Assembly: GCA_049647265.1 (NCBI GenBank) | Contig: JBARXJ010000058.1 | Location: 1-64,000, forward strand | Reading direction: 5' to 3' | Source: JAAURB01 sp049647265 | GTDB taxonomy: Bacteria > Cyanobacteriota > Cyanobacteriia > Cyanobacteriales > Microcoleaceae | Length of the DNA: 64,000 nt | Part shown: positions 8,948 to 18,470 of the stretch, in pieces | Layout of the letters: every line of letters begins with the position of its first letter | Position numbering within the stretch: position 1 is the stretch's first letter | Position numbers and translations under genes: made by a program | Notes under the pieces: generated by a model | Databases searched by the model: none | Seen by the model: the letters and a program-made list of their open reading frames with translations, nothing else | Told to the model about the DNA's origin: nothing

Positions 8948-9853
8948 ATGATTATGGATCAATTTGCAGCCATGCAAACATTCGTCAGGGTTGTAGAAAC
9001 AGGTGGATTCTCAGAAACCGCTCGACAGTTGGATTTAGCCGTCTCTTCTGTCACCCGTCAGGTTAATTCTTTAGAAGCTTTGTTAAATACTCAGTTGTTA
9101 AACCGCTCAACTCGTAGTATTACTCTGACTCCGAGAGGCCGCCAATATTACCAAAAAGTAGTCAGAATTTTACAGGATCTTGAGGAAGCCAATGCTTCTG
9201 TGAGGGAAGGGGAAGATATTCCGCGAGGAGTATTAAGAGTAGGGATGCCTGTGGCTTTTGGACGACTGTGTATTGCTCCGCTATTGCATCAGTTTCTTAA
9301 GCAATATCCAGAGATAAAATTAGAATTGCGCTTGAGTGATGCTCTGGCTAATTTAGTTGAGGATGAGTTAGATTTAGTGATTCGGATGGGGAATTTAGAT
9401 CGCTCTGGGGCGACTTTAATTGTTCGTAAGTTAGCGGATTATACTCGTTTGGTTTGCGGGAGTCCGAGCTATTTTCAACAATTTGGCAAACCGAATCATC
9501 CCGATGATTTAGCCCGTCATAATTGTTTATTATTTGCTTATTCAACGGGTCGGAATATATGGCGATTTCAACAAAACAATCAAGAGTATGAAATACAGGT
9601 GCAAGGCTCTATTGTTGCCAATCATTCAGAGTTATTGCGTCAGGCTTGTTTGGATGGTTTAGGACTAATTCTGATGCCGACTTGGTTAATGGGTGAAGAT
9701 ATTCGACTGGGGCGAGTTGAAGCGGTGCTGACTGATTTCACAGTCCATCCTCAAGCTGGAATGGATATGGGGATTTATGCGCTTTATCCATCCAACCGCA
9801 GAGATTCATTACGGGTTAAAACGTTTATTGATTTTTTAATAGAAAATTTATAA
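8948..9853 (+). CDS. LysR-type transcriptional regulator
   Basis: DNA-binding regulator with the usual LysR layout. A winged helix-turn-helix spans residues 1-65 (MDQFAAMQTFVRVVETGGFSETA is split here: the recognition helix runs through LDLAVSSVTRQVNSLE). It is followed by NRSTRSITLTPRG and a periplasmic-binding-protein-like effector domain. From the ATG at 8948 the protein has 301 residues, the normal length. An ATG two codons on is equally possible. It is divergent from the old-yellow-enzyme reductase and probably controls it together with its own gene, through the palindrome just upstream. The effector domain resembles regulators of the CrgA/DsdC-like group, but the ligand cannot be inferred. 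Confidence 0.9.
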   Translation: MIMDQFAAMQTFVRVVETGGFSETARQLDLAVSSVTRQVNSLEALLNTQLLNRSTRSITLTPRGRQYYQKVVRILQDLEEANASVREGEDIPRGVLRVGMPVAFGRLCIAPLLHQFLKQYPEIKLELRLSDALANLVEDELDLVIRMGNLDRSGATLIVRKLADYTRLVCGSPSYFQQFGKPNHPDDLARHNCLLFAYSTGRNIWRFQQNNQEYEIQVQGSIVANHSELLRQACLDGLGLILMPTWLMGEDIRLGRVEAVLTDFTVHPQAGMDMGIYALYPSNRRDSLRVKTFIDFLIENL

Positions 9854-10398
9854 TCCTTCGATCGCTTAATCGTCGGTAGAATGGATCGAAATATCTACTG
9901 TTCCCTCAATATCTGGTAAAGTCACAACAAAGCTGAATTCTCACTCCTAAAGCCCCATCACTCAGCAGTTAAGGATTAGATCTATAGTTAGTAAAAGTAA
10001 AAAGATAATCATGTCTCCTACTTTTTTTCTCCATTCTTTCCTGCTGTCAGGCGTGCGCGTTCCCTGTTCCCTGAGGCTTGGCGCTACAACTCTTGGAGAA
10101 TTAGGGTGGCGATGCACCCCACTCATCATCTCCTAAATTGAGTCAGACTCGATCCCACAGCCAAAAATCACTGGGAAACGGGGAACACAGGACAAGATAC
10201 TCTGGTTCCTGCTATAACCAGGAAGAACAAATCATAAATCACGAATAACTCATCCCTGAGTTCGCTGTTCTCGCGTTAAACTGATTGTATGTGATTAATA
10301 ACAGTTGCCTTCGGTAAACTGAAATATATTTAGCAGGTCAATTCATGTAGCCTGCCCTAACTACCCTTTTAAACCGTTGTAAAGGAATATATAGTCTT
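9854..10398. other. 545-bp gap upstream of vipp1
   Basis: No convincing gene. It contains scraps of dispersed cyanobacterial repeats (GCGCGTTCCCTGTTCCC near 10056, and a GGTGGCGATGCACCCC palindrome near 10108). The last 100 bases should hold the vipp1 promoter, but I see no clear -35/-10 pair. Confidence 0.5.
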
Positions 10399-11172
10399 AT
10401 GGGATTATTTGATCGAATTAGTCGTCTGATGAGAGCTAACCTGAATGATATGGTTAGTAAGGCAGAAGACCCCGAAAAGATTCTAGACCAAGCAATTGTT
10501 GATATGCAGGAAGACTTGGTGCAACTACGCCAAGCTGTAGCCAGTGCGATCGCCACTCAAAAACGCTCTCAGCAACAGTACAATCAGAATCAGTCTCAGG
10601 CCAACCAATGGCAGTCTCGCGCTCAATTGGCATTGCAAAAAGGGGATGAAAACCTCGCCCGTGAAGCCTTACAACGGAAGAAAGGTTACCTAGATACCGC
10701 CAATACGATTAAACTGACCCTAGACCAACAGACAGGACAGGTGGACGGGTTAAAGAAAAATCTAATTGCCTTAGAGAGCAAAATCTCTGAAGCGAAAACC
10801 AAGAAAAATATGCTCAAAGCTCGCGCCCAAGCGGCTAAAGCCAATGAGCAATTGCAAGGTATGATGGGGGGAATTAACCCATCTGGTGCCAGCGCCGCCT
10901 TTGAACGGATGGAAGAAAAAGTCCTGCAAATGGAAGCGCGATCTCAAGCAGCAGGTGAACTCGTCGGATCTGATCTTGAAAGTCAGTTTGCAGCCCTCGA
11001 AGCCGGAAGCGACGTAGATGACGAGTTAGCAGCAATGAAAGCGCAAATCTCTGGTGCTGGCCCTAACCAAGCTCAGTTACCCCAAGGCCAAGGAACTCAA
11101 AGCAGTAATGCTGCTAATTCTGAGGTTGATGCCGAATTAGATGAATTGCGTCAACAGTTGGACAAAATGTAA
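10399..11172 (+). CDS. vipp1: Vipp1/IM30, thylakoid membrane-associated ESCRT-III-like protein
   Basis: Maintains and helps build thylakoid membranes in cyanobacteria and plastids by forming membrane-bound rings. The 257-residue protein begins with the amphipathic helix MGLFDRISRLMRANLNDMV, then EDPEKILDQ and the helical hairpin, and reaches DVDDELAAMKAQ near residue 213. Unlike the upstream paralogue it continues through a Gly/Gln/Asn-rich linker to a terminal helix, VDAELDELRQQLDKM. This is helix 7, the hallmark separating Vipp1 from PspA. A strong rho-independent terminator follows. It is preceded by 545 bases without a gene, so it is probably transcribed alone. Confidence 0.93.
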   Translation: MGLFDRISRLMRANLNDMVSKAEDPEKILDQAIVDMQEDLVQLRQAVASAIATQKRSQQQYNQNQSQANQWQSRAQLALQKGDENLAREALQRKKGYLDTANTIKLTLDQQTGQVDGLKKNLIALESKISEAKTKKNMLKARAQAAKANEQLQGMMGGINPSGASAAFERMEEKVLQMEARSQAAGELVGSDLESQFAALEAGSDVDDELAAMKAQISGAGPNQAQLPQGQGTQSSNAANSEVDAELDELRQQLDKM

Positions 11173-11192
11173 GTTGATTCTTTTTGGGAATG

Positions 11193-11240
11193 ATGGGTCA
11201 GTCACTTTCGCTCAGCGATGTCAGTACTGGCCCATTTTTT
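11193..11240 (+). terminator. Rho-independent terminator of vipp1
   Basis: ATGGGTCAGT (11193-11202) pairs with ACTGGCCCAT (11226-11235) over 10 bases with one G-T pair, and six T follow directly. It lies 20 bases after the vipp1 stop. Confidence 0.8.
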
Positions 11241-11361
11241 GCTCAAAAAAGCTTGCACAATTGAAACAAATCAGGAATAATCTCAAACATAGCCTAAAGA
11301 ATAACTCAGCTTCTATCATTGGGTTGAGTTCATATTATTGTTCAGGTCACGTATTTTGGTA

Positions 11362-11601
11362 ATGTCTAAAGTTCGTTTATTAATTATTAGCTCGTTTGCC
11401 TCTGGTTTTGGCTTATGCTCCATCATTTTTGCAATCTTTACGATGTTTTCGGTGTTTAGTGTAGGCTCAGTATTACGCTTTTTGTTAACGCTAGGCTTTT
11501 TTGTGGCAAATGTGATTTTTGTAGCACATTATCACAGCTTAATGCTGAAAGATTTAAAAATTATGAGTAGAGCGGTTTCTTTAATGAAAAGAGCCAGTTA
11601 A
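11362..11601 (+). CDS. Small two-helix membrane protein, unknown function
   Basis: Not recognised. The 79-residue product has two hydrophobic segments (about residues 5-27 and 33-54) joined by a short FSVGS turn, and a basic C-terminal tail with KDLKIMSRA. The ATG at 11362 is preferred to an in-frame upstream codon because the hydrophobic segment and basic start (MSKVRLL) follow it. It lies between vipp1 and the glutaredoxin gene on the same strand. Whether it is tied to either is unknown. The coherent amphipathic layout makes a real gene likely. Confidence 0.55.
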   Translation: MSKVRLLIISSFASGFGLCSIIFAIFTMFSVFSVGSVLRFLLTLGFFVANVIFVAHYHSLMLKDLKIMSRAVSLMKRAS

Positions 11602-11637
11602 GTTTGACCCGTTTATTCTTTATTTAAAACCCAGAAA

Positions 11638-11952
11638 ATGTTTGACTTTCTTAATCCCATCTTAGGGCGGCATCCGGAAAATATCAAAGCCAACGTAGAA
11701 ATCTATACTTGGCAAACCTGCCCTTTTTGTATTCGCGCTAAACTCTTACTCTGGTGGAAAGGTGTACAATTCACCGAGTATAAAATTGACGGAGATAACC
11801 AAGCCAGAAACGCAATGGCAGAACGCGCCAACGGTAAACGTAGCGTACCACAAATTTTTATTAATCAACAACATATTGGGGGCTGTGACGACCTTTATCA
11901 ACTCGACTCCCAAAAGCAATTAGACCCTCTTTTAACCCAACCCGCCGGATAA
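11638..11952 (+). CDS. grxC: Glutaredoxin 3-type dithiol glutaredoxin
   Basis: A small thioredoxin-fold oxidoreductase that reduces disulfides and glutathione mixed disulfides using GSH. The CPFC active site sits near residue 31 in TWQTCPFCIRAK. The cis-proline motif SVPQIF and the GSH-binding GGCDDL follow at the expected spacing. The 104 residues include about 17 extra at the N-terminus before the first beta strand. It stops 2 bases before the menD stop codon on the opposite strand, so the two genes converge with no room for a separate terminator. Confidence 0.92.
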   Translation: MFDFLNPILGRHPENIKANVEIYTWQTCPFCIRAKLLLWWKGVQFTEYKIDGDNQARNAMAERANGKRSVPQIFINQQHIGGCDDLYQLDSQKQLDPLLTQPAG

Positions 11953-11954
11953 AA

Positions 11955-13736
11955 TCACTTAAACTCTCCCTTTGTTTGTTTATGGTTTAATGTCCTGCTG
12001 AATTGCTCAAAAAAGAGCTTTCTCCAAGCTGTATCCTCCTTCCGATTTGTGCGAATTTCTAATAAACGAATGCCCAAATGATGTAAACAACTAATTTGAT
12101 TTTCCAACTGTTCCCAAGACTGAATTAATTCATATTCAATTTGATACGTTCGACACCAATCTGCGAAATTAATAGATTGAGGTGTGGCAAAAAATTCCTC
12201 AAACGGGGGTTCAAACTGAGAAATCGGTAGCATTTCAAAAATACCACCCCCATTATTATTAATCAAAATAATCGTTAAGTTTCCCTTAAATTTAGATCCA
12301 ATTAATCCCCCATTTGTATCGTGAAGTAAAGCTAAATCACCCGTTAATAAAACATTATTTTGATGATGATGAGCCATTCCTAAAGCAGTAGATAACGTCC
12401 CATCAATTCCATTTGCACCCCGATTGAAAAAAGGCTGTATTTCAGCAGAATTCACTCGCCAAAATGACTCAACATCTCGAACAGGCATACTATTAGCAAT
12501 AAAAATAGAAGTATTTGAGGATAAATACTGTGGCAATAACCAAGCAATTTTAGGCTCAATTAATTGCTCGATCTGCTTCATTTCTTGATTAATATATTGT
12601 TGAGTTTGCTGTTCTAAATCAAGCCAATATTGAAGATACAGCGATTTTAAATTAGTATTATTGTTGCTGGTTTCGGTTTTTAAAAACTCTCCTATTTGCT
12701 CAATTGATATTCGTAAATGTACAGTTCTAGAATGCAATGCATCTAAATTTTGATACGTTTCATCAATTACAATCGTTTCTGTTTGAAGTGATTTTAGCCA
12801 GCGTCTTAAGACTTTACTCGTGGGTAAATCCCCAATAAGAATGACAATTTCTGGGGTTAATTTTTGAGCCGTTTTAGGATTTCTGAGAAAGCTATCGTAA
12901 GTAGAAATAATAAAAGAATTATAATTAGAAAAATTCCGTAACGGAGACAATCCTTCTGCTAAAACTGGCCAGTTTAATTGTTGTGCTAATTGTGCGATCG
13001 CTGTGCAATAATTCGGTGAATTGTGAGGTTGTGCGACTCCAGCGATAATGATTCCTTTTTCTATTTGTTGCCATTGTTTTAGATTAGATTGAATTGACGA
13101 AGGTATAGAAGAGTAAGACTCTAACGGACGAATATGATCGAAAAAATTATTAGGAAAATTAGTTTTTAATTGTTCAGATTCTATCTGTTCAGCAGGATGT
13201 AAAGGATCGCGAAAGGGAAGATTTAAATGAACAACACCTTTGATCGGAATTAATGATTTTTCCCAACTATAAATTATCGTTTGTCGCAGATAATTCAGTA
13301 ATTCTAAATCAATTGATGGTAGAGATAATTCAGTATACCAGTTCGGAAAATCCCCGTATAATTTAACTTGATCGATAGTTTGTCCAGCGTGAGAATTTCG
13401 TAATTCAGCCGGACGATCTGCCGTTAAAATAATTAAAGGAACACGACTTTCTTTTGCTTCAATAACAGCCGGATAAAAGTTCGCACCCGCAGTGCCTGAG
13501 GTACAGACTAACACAGTCGGTAAACCCGAACGTTTGGCTACACCTAAGGCAAAAAAAGCGGCGGAACGTTCATCTAAAATAGGAATGGTTTCAACGGCTG
13601 AATGTTGAACAAAAGCCACTGTCAACGGGGTAGAACGGGAACCTGGACAAATAATTGCTGTCTTTAGTCCTAAGCGGTATAATGTTTCTACGAGGACAGA
13701 AGCCCAAACTGTATTCAGGTTACGAAAATCAATCAT
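11955..13736 (-). CDS. menD: SEPHCHC synthase (MenD), phylloquinone/menaquinone pathway
   Basis: A thiamine-diphosphate enzyme that joins 2-oxoglutarate and isochorismate to make SEPHCHC, the first committed step to phylloquinone, the photosystem I quinone in cyanobacteria. The N-terminal pyrimidine-binding domain has CPGSRSTPLTVAF and the HAGQTIDQ motif. The C-terminal pyrophosphate-binding domain has FNRGANGIDGTLSTALG, LLTGDLALLHDTNG and INNNGGGIFEMLP. The length of 593 residues is normal. The ATG faces dnaE across about 130 AT-rich bases that must hold both promoters. Confidence 0.94.
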   Translation of the reverse strand: MIDFRNLNTVWASVLVETLYRLGLKTAIICPGSRSTPLTVAFVQHSAVETIPILDERSAAFFALGVAKRSGLPTVLVCTSGTAGANFYPAVIEAKESRVPLIILTADRPAELRNSHAGQTIDQVKLYGDFPNWYTELSLPSIDLELLNYLRQTIIYSWEKSLIPIKGVVHLNLPFRDPLHPAEQIESEQLKTNFPNNFFDHIRPLESYSSIPSSIQSNLKQWQQIEKGIIIAGVAQPHNSPNYCTAIAQLAQQLNWPVLAEGLSPLRNFSNYNSFIISTYDSFLRNPKTAQKLTPEIVILIGDLPTSKVLRRWLKSLQTETIVIDETYQNLDALHSRTVHLRISIEQIGEFLKTETSNNNTNLKSLYLQYWLDLEQQTQQYINQEMKQIEQLIEPKIAWLLPQYLSSNTSIFIANSMPVRDVESFWRVNSAEIQPFFNRGANGIDGTLSTALGMAHHHQNNVLLTGDLALLHDTNGGLIGSKFKGNLTIILINNNGGGIFEMLPISQFEPPFEEFFATPQSINFADWCRTYQIEYELIQSWEQLENQISCLHHLGIRLLEIRTNRKEDTAWRKLFFEQFSRTLNHKQTKGEFK

Positions 13737-13867
13737 AAAGTAAATATTGATAAAATTATAATTGCTTTAAGTCATATTAAATTTTACCTTGATTGACTCT
13801 TCTATTGTTGGATAACTCTATAATATAAAATTATATAGATATTTAATTAAGTAATTAAAAAATAATT

Positions 13868-16800
13868 ATGTCTTTTGTTGGCTTGCATATTCACAGTGAT
13901 TATAGTTTACTCGATGGTGCGTCTCAACTGCCTCAGTTAATTAGCCGTGCCGTAGAACTAGGAATGCGGGCAATTGCAGTCACCGATCATGGTGTGATGT
14001 ATGGTGCAATTGAACTGATTAAACAGTGTAGAAGTAAGGGAATTAAGCCAATTATTGGCAATGAAATGTATGTGGTGAATGGCGAACTCGGTAAAAAAGA
14101 TCGCCGCCGGAAGAAATATCATCAAGTCACGTTAGCGAAAAATACGCAAGGTTATAAAAATCTGGTCAAGCTGACAACAATTTCCCACTTAGACGGATTT
14201 CAAGGCTCAGGAATTTTTGCTCGTCCTTGTATTAATAAAGAACTATTAGAACAGTACCACGAAGGCTTAATTGTGACAAGTGCTTGTTTGGGGGGTGAAG
14301 TTCCGCAAGCGATTTTACAAAAGAAATTAGATGTAGCACGAGAAGTTGCGAGTTGGTATAAGAATGTATTTGGGGAAGATTATTATTTAGAAATTCAAGA
14401 TCATGGTTCGCCAGAAGATCGAATTGTTAATCTTGAGCTATTAAAAATATCAAAAGAATTAAATATCAAAATTATTGCAACCAATGACTCTCATTTTATT
14501 TCTTGTAATGATGTAGAGGCTCATGATGCGCTTCTTTGTATTAATACTCAAAAGCTGATTATGAGTGAAAAAAGAATGCGTTACAGTGGCACTGAATATT
14601 TAAAGTCGGCTGAAGAAATGGCGCAACTTTTCCGAGATCATTTACCCGATGAAGTCATACAAGAAGCCATTGCCAATACATTAGAAGTCGCTGAAAAAAT
14701 AGAACCTTATCTGGGTATTATTGGAGAACCTCGAATTCCTGATTATCCCATTCCACCCGATCATACACCGGATACTTATTTAGAAGAAGTCACTTGGCAA
14801 GGTTTATTTGAACGCTTGAAATGTCTCAGTCGAGCTGAGGTTAAACCTATTTATAAAGAACGCTTAGAATATGAGTTGAAGATGATGCAGCAGATGGGGT
14901 TTTCAACTTATTTTTTAGTCGTTTGGGATTATATTAAATATGCACGAGATCATAATATTCCAGTCGGCCCCGGACGAGGTTCAGCAGCAGGTTCACTGGT
15001 GGCTTATGCCTTAGGAATTACCAATATTGATCCCGTTCATCACGGACTATTATTTGAGCGGTTTCTCAATCCCGAACGAAAATCGATGCCTGATATTGAT
15101 ACAGATTTTTGTATCGAAAAACGGGATGAAATGATTCAATATGTCACAGAAAAGTACGGCGAAGATAAGGTGGCTCAAATTATTACATTTAACCGCATGA
15201 CTTCTAAAGCGGTGCTGAAAGATGTGGCGAGAGTGTTAGGAATTCCCTACAGTAAATCCGATCAAATGGCAAAATTGATTCCGGTTGCGCGGGGAAAACC
15301 AGCTAAGTTAAAAGTGATGATTTCCGATCAAACTCTATCACCCGAATTTAAAGCGGCTTACGATAATGAAACGGTTGTGACTAAAAATGAATTAGGAGAA
15401 GAAGTTGGTAGTATTCCGGTGCGCCAGTGGATAGATATGGCAATTCGGATCGAAGGGACTAATAAAACGTTTGGGGTTCATGCAGCCGGTGTGGTAATTT
15501 CTAAAGAATCTTTAGATGAAATTGTGCCGCTCCAACGGAATAATGATGGTGCCGTTATTACTCAATATTTTATGGAAGATATTGAGGCAATCGGTCTATT
15601 GAAAATGGACTTTTTGGGATTAAAAAATCTGACAATTATTCAACGTGCTTTAAATTATATTGAGAAGAAAAATAATTTAAAAATTGATCCCTATGATTTG
15701 CCTGGAAATGAAAGAAAAGCGATGGAGGTTTTAGCACGAGGTAATACTAAGAAGTTACCTGAAGATATTGATAAGACTTATAAGCTGTTAGCCAGAGGAG
15801 ATTTAGAAGGGGTTTTTCAGCTAGAGTCTGCTGGAATGCGTCAAATCGTTCGGGAACTAAAACCGTCTAGTATTGAGGATATTTCTTCAATTTTAGCATT
15901 GTATCGACCGGGACCATTAGATGCGGGTTTAATTCCACAATTTATTGATAGAAAACATGGACGAGAACCGATCAAATATCAGCATTCTTTACTCGAACCC
16001 ATTTTAAATGAAACTTATGGCATTTTAGTTTATCAAGAACAAATTATGAAAATGGCTCAAGATTTAGCGGGTTATTCTTTGGGTCAAGCCGATTTATTAC
16101 GGCGGGCGATGGGGAAAAAGAAAATATCAGAAATGAAAAAACACGAAGCAACATTCATTGATGGCGCAACTAAACATGGTGTCGATCAAAGAATTGCTAA
16201 AGATTTATATGACCAAATGGTGAAGTTTGCAGAATATTGCTTTAATAAATCTCACTCTACCGCCTATGGTTATGTGACTTATCAAACGGCTTATTTAAAA
16301 GCCAATTATCCAGTCGAATATATGGCAGCATTACTAACAGAAAATAGTGATAATACGGATAAAGTACAAAAGTATATTGATTCTTGTCAACGAGAACTCA
16401 GAATCGAAGTGATTCCACCGGATGTCAATTTATCTGAACTGGATTTCCTGCCTATGCAAGATAAAATTATTTTTGGTTTATCGGCGATTAAAAACGTGGG
16501 TGAAGGGGCAATTAATCATATTATTACTATTCGAGAGGAAGGAGGAAACTTCAAAGATTTAATAGATTTTTGTAATCGGGTCAATTTACAACTGGTCAAT
16601 AGCCGAGCAATAGACGCTTTAATAAAATGTGGCGCTTTCGATCAAATAGCCTCCAACCGTAAACAAGCTCAAGAACATATTGAGAAACTGATTCCTTGGG
16701 CACAGAAACGCTCAAAAGATCGCGCTTTAGGTCAAGGGAATCTATTTGATTTATTAGGCGAATCTTCTGCTGAAAAGAGTTATGAGGATGCTCCCTTAGC

Positions 16801-17521
16801 CCATAAAACTCAAGACTTTTCGACTCAGGATAAATTAAAATTTGAGAAAGAATTACTCGGGTTTTATGTGTCTGAACATCCTTTAAAATCTATTATGACA
16901 GCAGGTTTAGTCGAAGAAAATGTTACATTACAAGAATTAGAAGATCAAAAAGCGAAGTCAAAAGTGAAAGTGATAGCCATGCTGAATGCTATTAAAACCC
17001 ATATTACGAAGAAAGGGGATAGTATGGCATTTGTACAGCTTGAAGACTTATCCGGACAGTTAGAAGCGATTGTTTTTCCTCGAACTTATCAAGAGATTCA
17101 GAATTTGTTAATCGAAAACCAGTTGGTGATACTCGAGGGCAAAGTGGATAAACAAGATGATAAAATACAAATTATTATAGAGAGTATGCAATCAGCCGAA
17201 AACTTACTTGAGCAAGTGAATTTGCCTCAAGATTCAACTCCAGAGCTTAAATCTAATTCTTCAGTCAAATCAATTTTAAAACTGACTTTACCCATCAGTA
17301 TCATAGAACAATCAGAGAAACTGGAATATTTGAAGCATATCCTAGAAGAATCTTCCGGAAATGCAGATGGCAAAGTCATTCCGATAGAAGCCTTAGTTCA
17401 AGGAATTGAGCATCAAAAATTAGTACGATTTGGTTCTAAGTTTTGGATAGAAAATAGCGAGACGGCTGTGAATTTACTCACTTCGGCAGGATTTCAAGTT
17501 GACACAGTTGCACAAGACTAG
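13868..17521 (+). CDS. dnaE: DNA polymerase III alpha subunit (DnaE), continuous, no split intein
   Basis: The replicative polymerase catalytic subunit, 1217 residues. In order it has an N-terminal PHP domain (HIHSDYSLLDGA), the palm with catalytic aspartates in PDIDTDF (D409, D411), then thumb/fingers, the tandem HhH region, an OB fold near 1025-1105 (VKVIAMLNAIKTHITKKG) and a tail. Many cyanobacteria split dnaE with a trans-splicing intein between FAEY and CFNKSHS. Here that junction is Y790-C791 and reads straight through (KFAEYCFNKSHSTAYGY), so the gene is whole. It is divergent from menD. A decayed TPR gene follows. Confidence 0.96.
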   Translation: MSFVGLHIHSDYSLLDGASQLPQLISRAVELGMRAIAVTDHGVMYGAIELIKQCRSKGIKPIIGNEMYVVNGELGKKDRRRKKYHQVTLAKNTQGYKNLVKLTTISHLDGFQGSGIFARPCINKELLEQYHEGLIVTSACLGGEVPQAILQKKLDVAREVASWYKNVFGEDYYLEIQDHGSPEDRIVNLELLKISKELNIKIIATNDSHFISCNDVEAHDALLCINTQKLIMSEKRMRYSGTEYLKSAEEMAQLFRDHLPDEVIQEAIANTLEVAEKIEPYLGIIGEPRIPDYPIPPDHTPDTYLEEVTWQGLFERLKCLSRAEVKPIYKERLEYELKMMQQMGFSTYFLVVWDYIKYARDHNIPVGPGRGSAAGSLVAYALGITNIDPVHHGLLFERFLNPERKSMPDIDTDFCIEKRDEMIQYVTEKYGEDKVAQIITFNRMTSKAVLKDVARVLGIPYSKSDQMAKLIPVARGKPAKLKVMISDQTLSPEFKAAYDNETVVTKNELGEEVGSIPVRQWIDMAIRIEGTNKTFGVHAAGVVISKESLDEIVPLQRNNDGAVITQYFMEDIEAIGLLKMDFLGLKNLTIIQRALNYIEKKNNLKIDPYDLPGNERKAMEVLARGNTKKLPEDIDKTYKLLARGDLEGVFQLESAGMRQIVRELKPSSIEDISSILALYRPGPLDAGLIPQFIDRKHGREPIKYQHSLLEPILNETYGILVYQEQIMKMAQDLAGYSLGQADLLRRAMGKKKISEMKKHEATFIDGATKHGVDQRIAKDLYDQMVKFAEYCFNKSHSTAYGYVTYQTAYLKANYPVEYMAALLTENSDNTDKVQKYIDSCQRELRIEVIPPDVNLSELDFLPMQDKIIFGLSAIKNVGEGAINHIITIREEGGNFKDLIDFCNRVNLQLVNSRAIDALIKCGAFDQIASNRKQAQEHIEKLIPWAQKRSKDRALGQGNLFDLLGESSAEKSYEDAPLAHKTQDFSTQDKLKFEKELLGFYVSEHPLKSIMTAGLVEENVTLQELEDQKAKSKVKVIAMLNAIKTHITKKGDSMAFVQLEDLSGQLEAIVFPRTYQEIQNLLIENQLVILEGKVDKQDDKIQIIIESMQSAENLLEQVNLPQDSTPELKSNSSVKSILKLTLPISIIEQSEKLEYLKHILEESSGNADGKVIPIEALVQGIEHQKLVRFGSKFWIENSETAVNLLTSAGFQVDTVAQD

Positions 17522-17590
17522 CATGAAATCGCATAAGTTCTCTTTGCTGAGAAATATATACAGGTAGAACCACTCAGGAGAGTAAGTGTA

Positions 17591-18470
17591 ATGCTACCAT
17601 TTTCTAAGTCTTTAGCCACAACCCTCAGGGTAACTCAGTTGCCAAGTTGGTCTGCTTATAACCCAGCCTTCAAGCCTCAAACAGCGGCTTTGGGAGCAAT
17701 GGGTTTGGCTTATGCATCTCTACAACAGTATCCTCAAGGGATTCAATTTTTAGAACAAAGTTGAGAAATCCAACAAAAACGGGGTGATCGTAAAGGACGA
17801 AAAACTATTTTAGAAGTTTTGGGTCATGCTGATTACATGACAAAACAACCTCAAAAAGCGATTTCTACTTTTGTACAGTTATTACAAATCGTTCAAAATA
17901 TGGGGGATGGAAATCTAGAAGTTAATGCTTTAATCTTGTTAGGCTCAACATATTCGACAATCAGTGAACATCATCAAGCGATTTAGCAGTTACAACAAGC
18001 CTTGAGTATTTCCCAACAAATGGGTAATAAACTTCAGTAAGCTAAAGTGTAACATCAACTATGACAGAATTCTTCTAAAAGGGGAGAACATCTTACTGCC
18101 ATTTCAGCTTATGAAACATTGCGACAACTTCACAAGTCGGTTCAAAATCGTCATGGGGAAGCCTATACTTTAGGATTGATTGGCTCAACGTATCTTTCTA
18201 TGGGAGAATATCAAAAAGCAACCGATTGATCTGAACAATTTTTACAACTAGCAACGGAAATTAATGATAAATTACAAGCTGCGAAGCGCCTTTGATGATT
18301 TAGGTGTAGCCCAGATATATCAAGGGAATTATAAAGAAGGAGCCAACTTATTAAAGCAAGCCTCATATGTTAGCCAAACAAATAAATTATCCCACGATAG
18401 AAAGAATGGTTCAGCAGAATTTACTCAGGCTCAAACGTCGGCAGAATCTTCGTCAACCACTTCAAAATGA
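17591..18470 (+). pseudogene. Decayed TPR-repeat protein gene
   Basis: From an ATG at 17591, preceded by AGGAG with suitable spacing, one frame reads as a TPR protein of the kind found with CHAT proteases (AIQFLEQS-type helices, LLGSTYSTISEHHQAI, GLIGSTYLSMGEYQKATD). In that frame there are stops at 17762, 17984, 18038, 18050, 18062 and 18227. The similarity then jumps frame near 18290 and continues as DLGVAQIYQGNYKEGANLLKQA to 18470. With six stops plus a frameshift it cannot be translated. The intact ribosome site and readable repeats suggest decay is not ancient. Confidence 0.8.

Noticed and set aside
11141..11362. 73-codon open frame overlapping the end of vipp1
   Set aside because: It runs in another frame of vipp1, then through its terminator.
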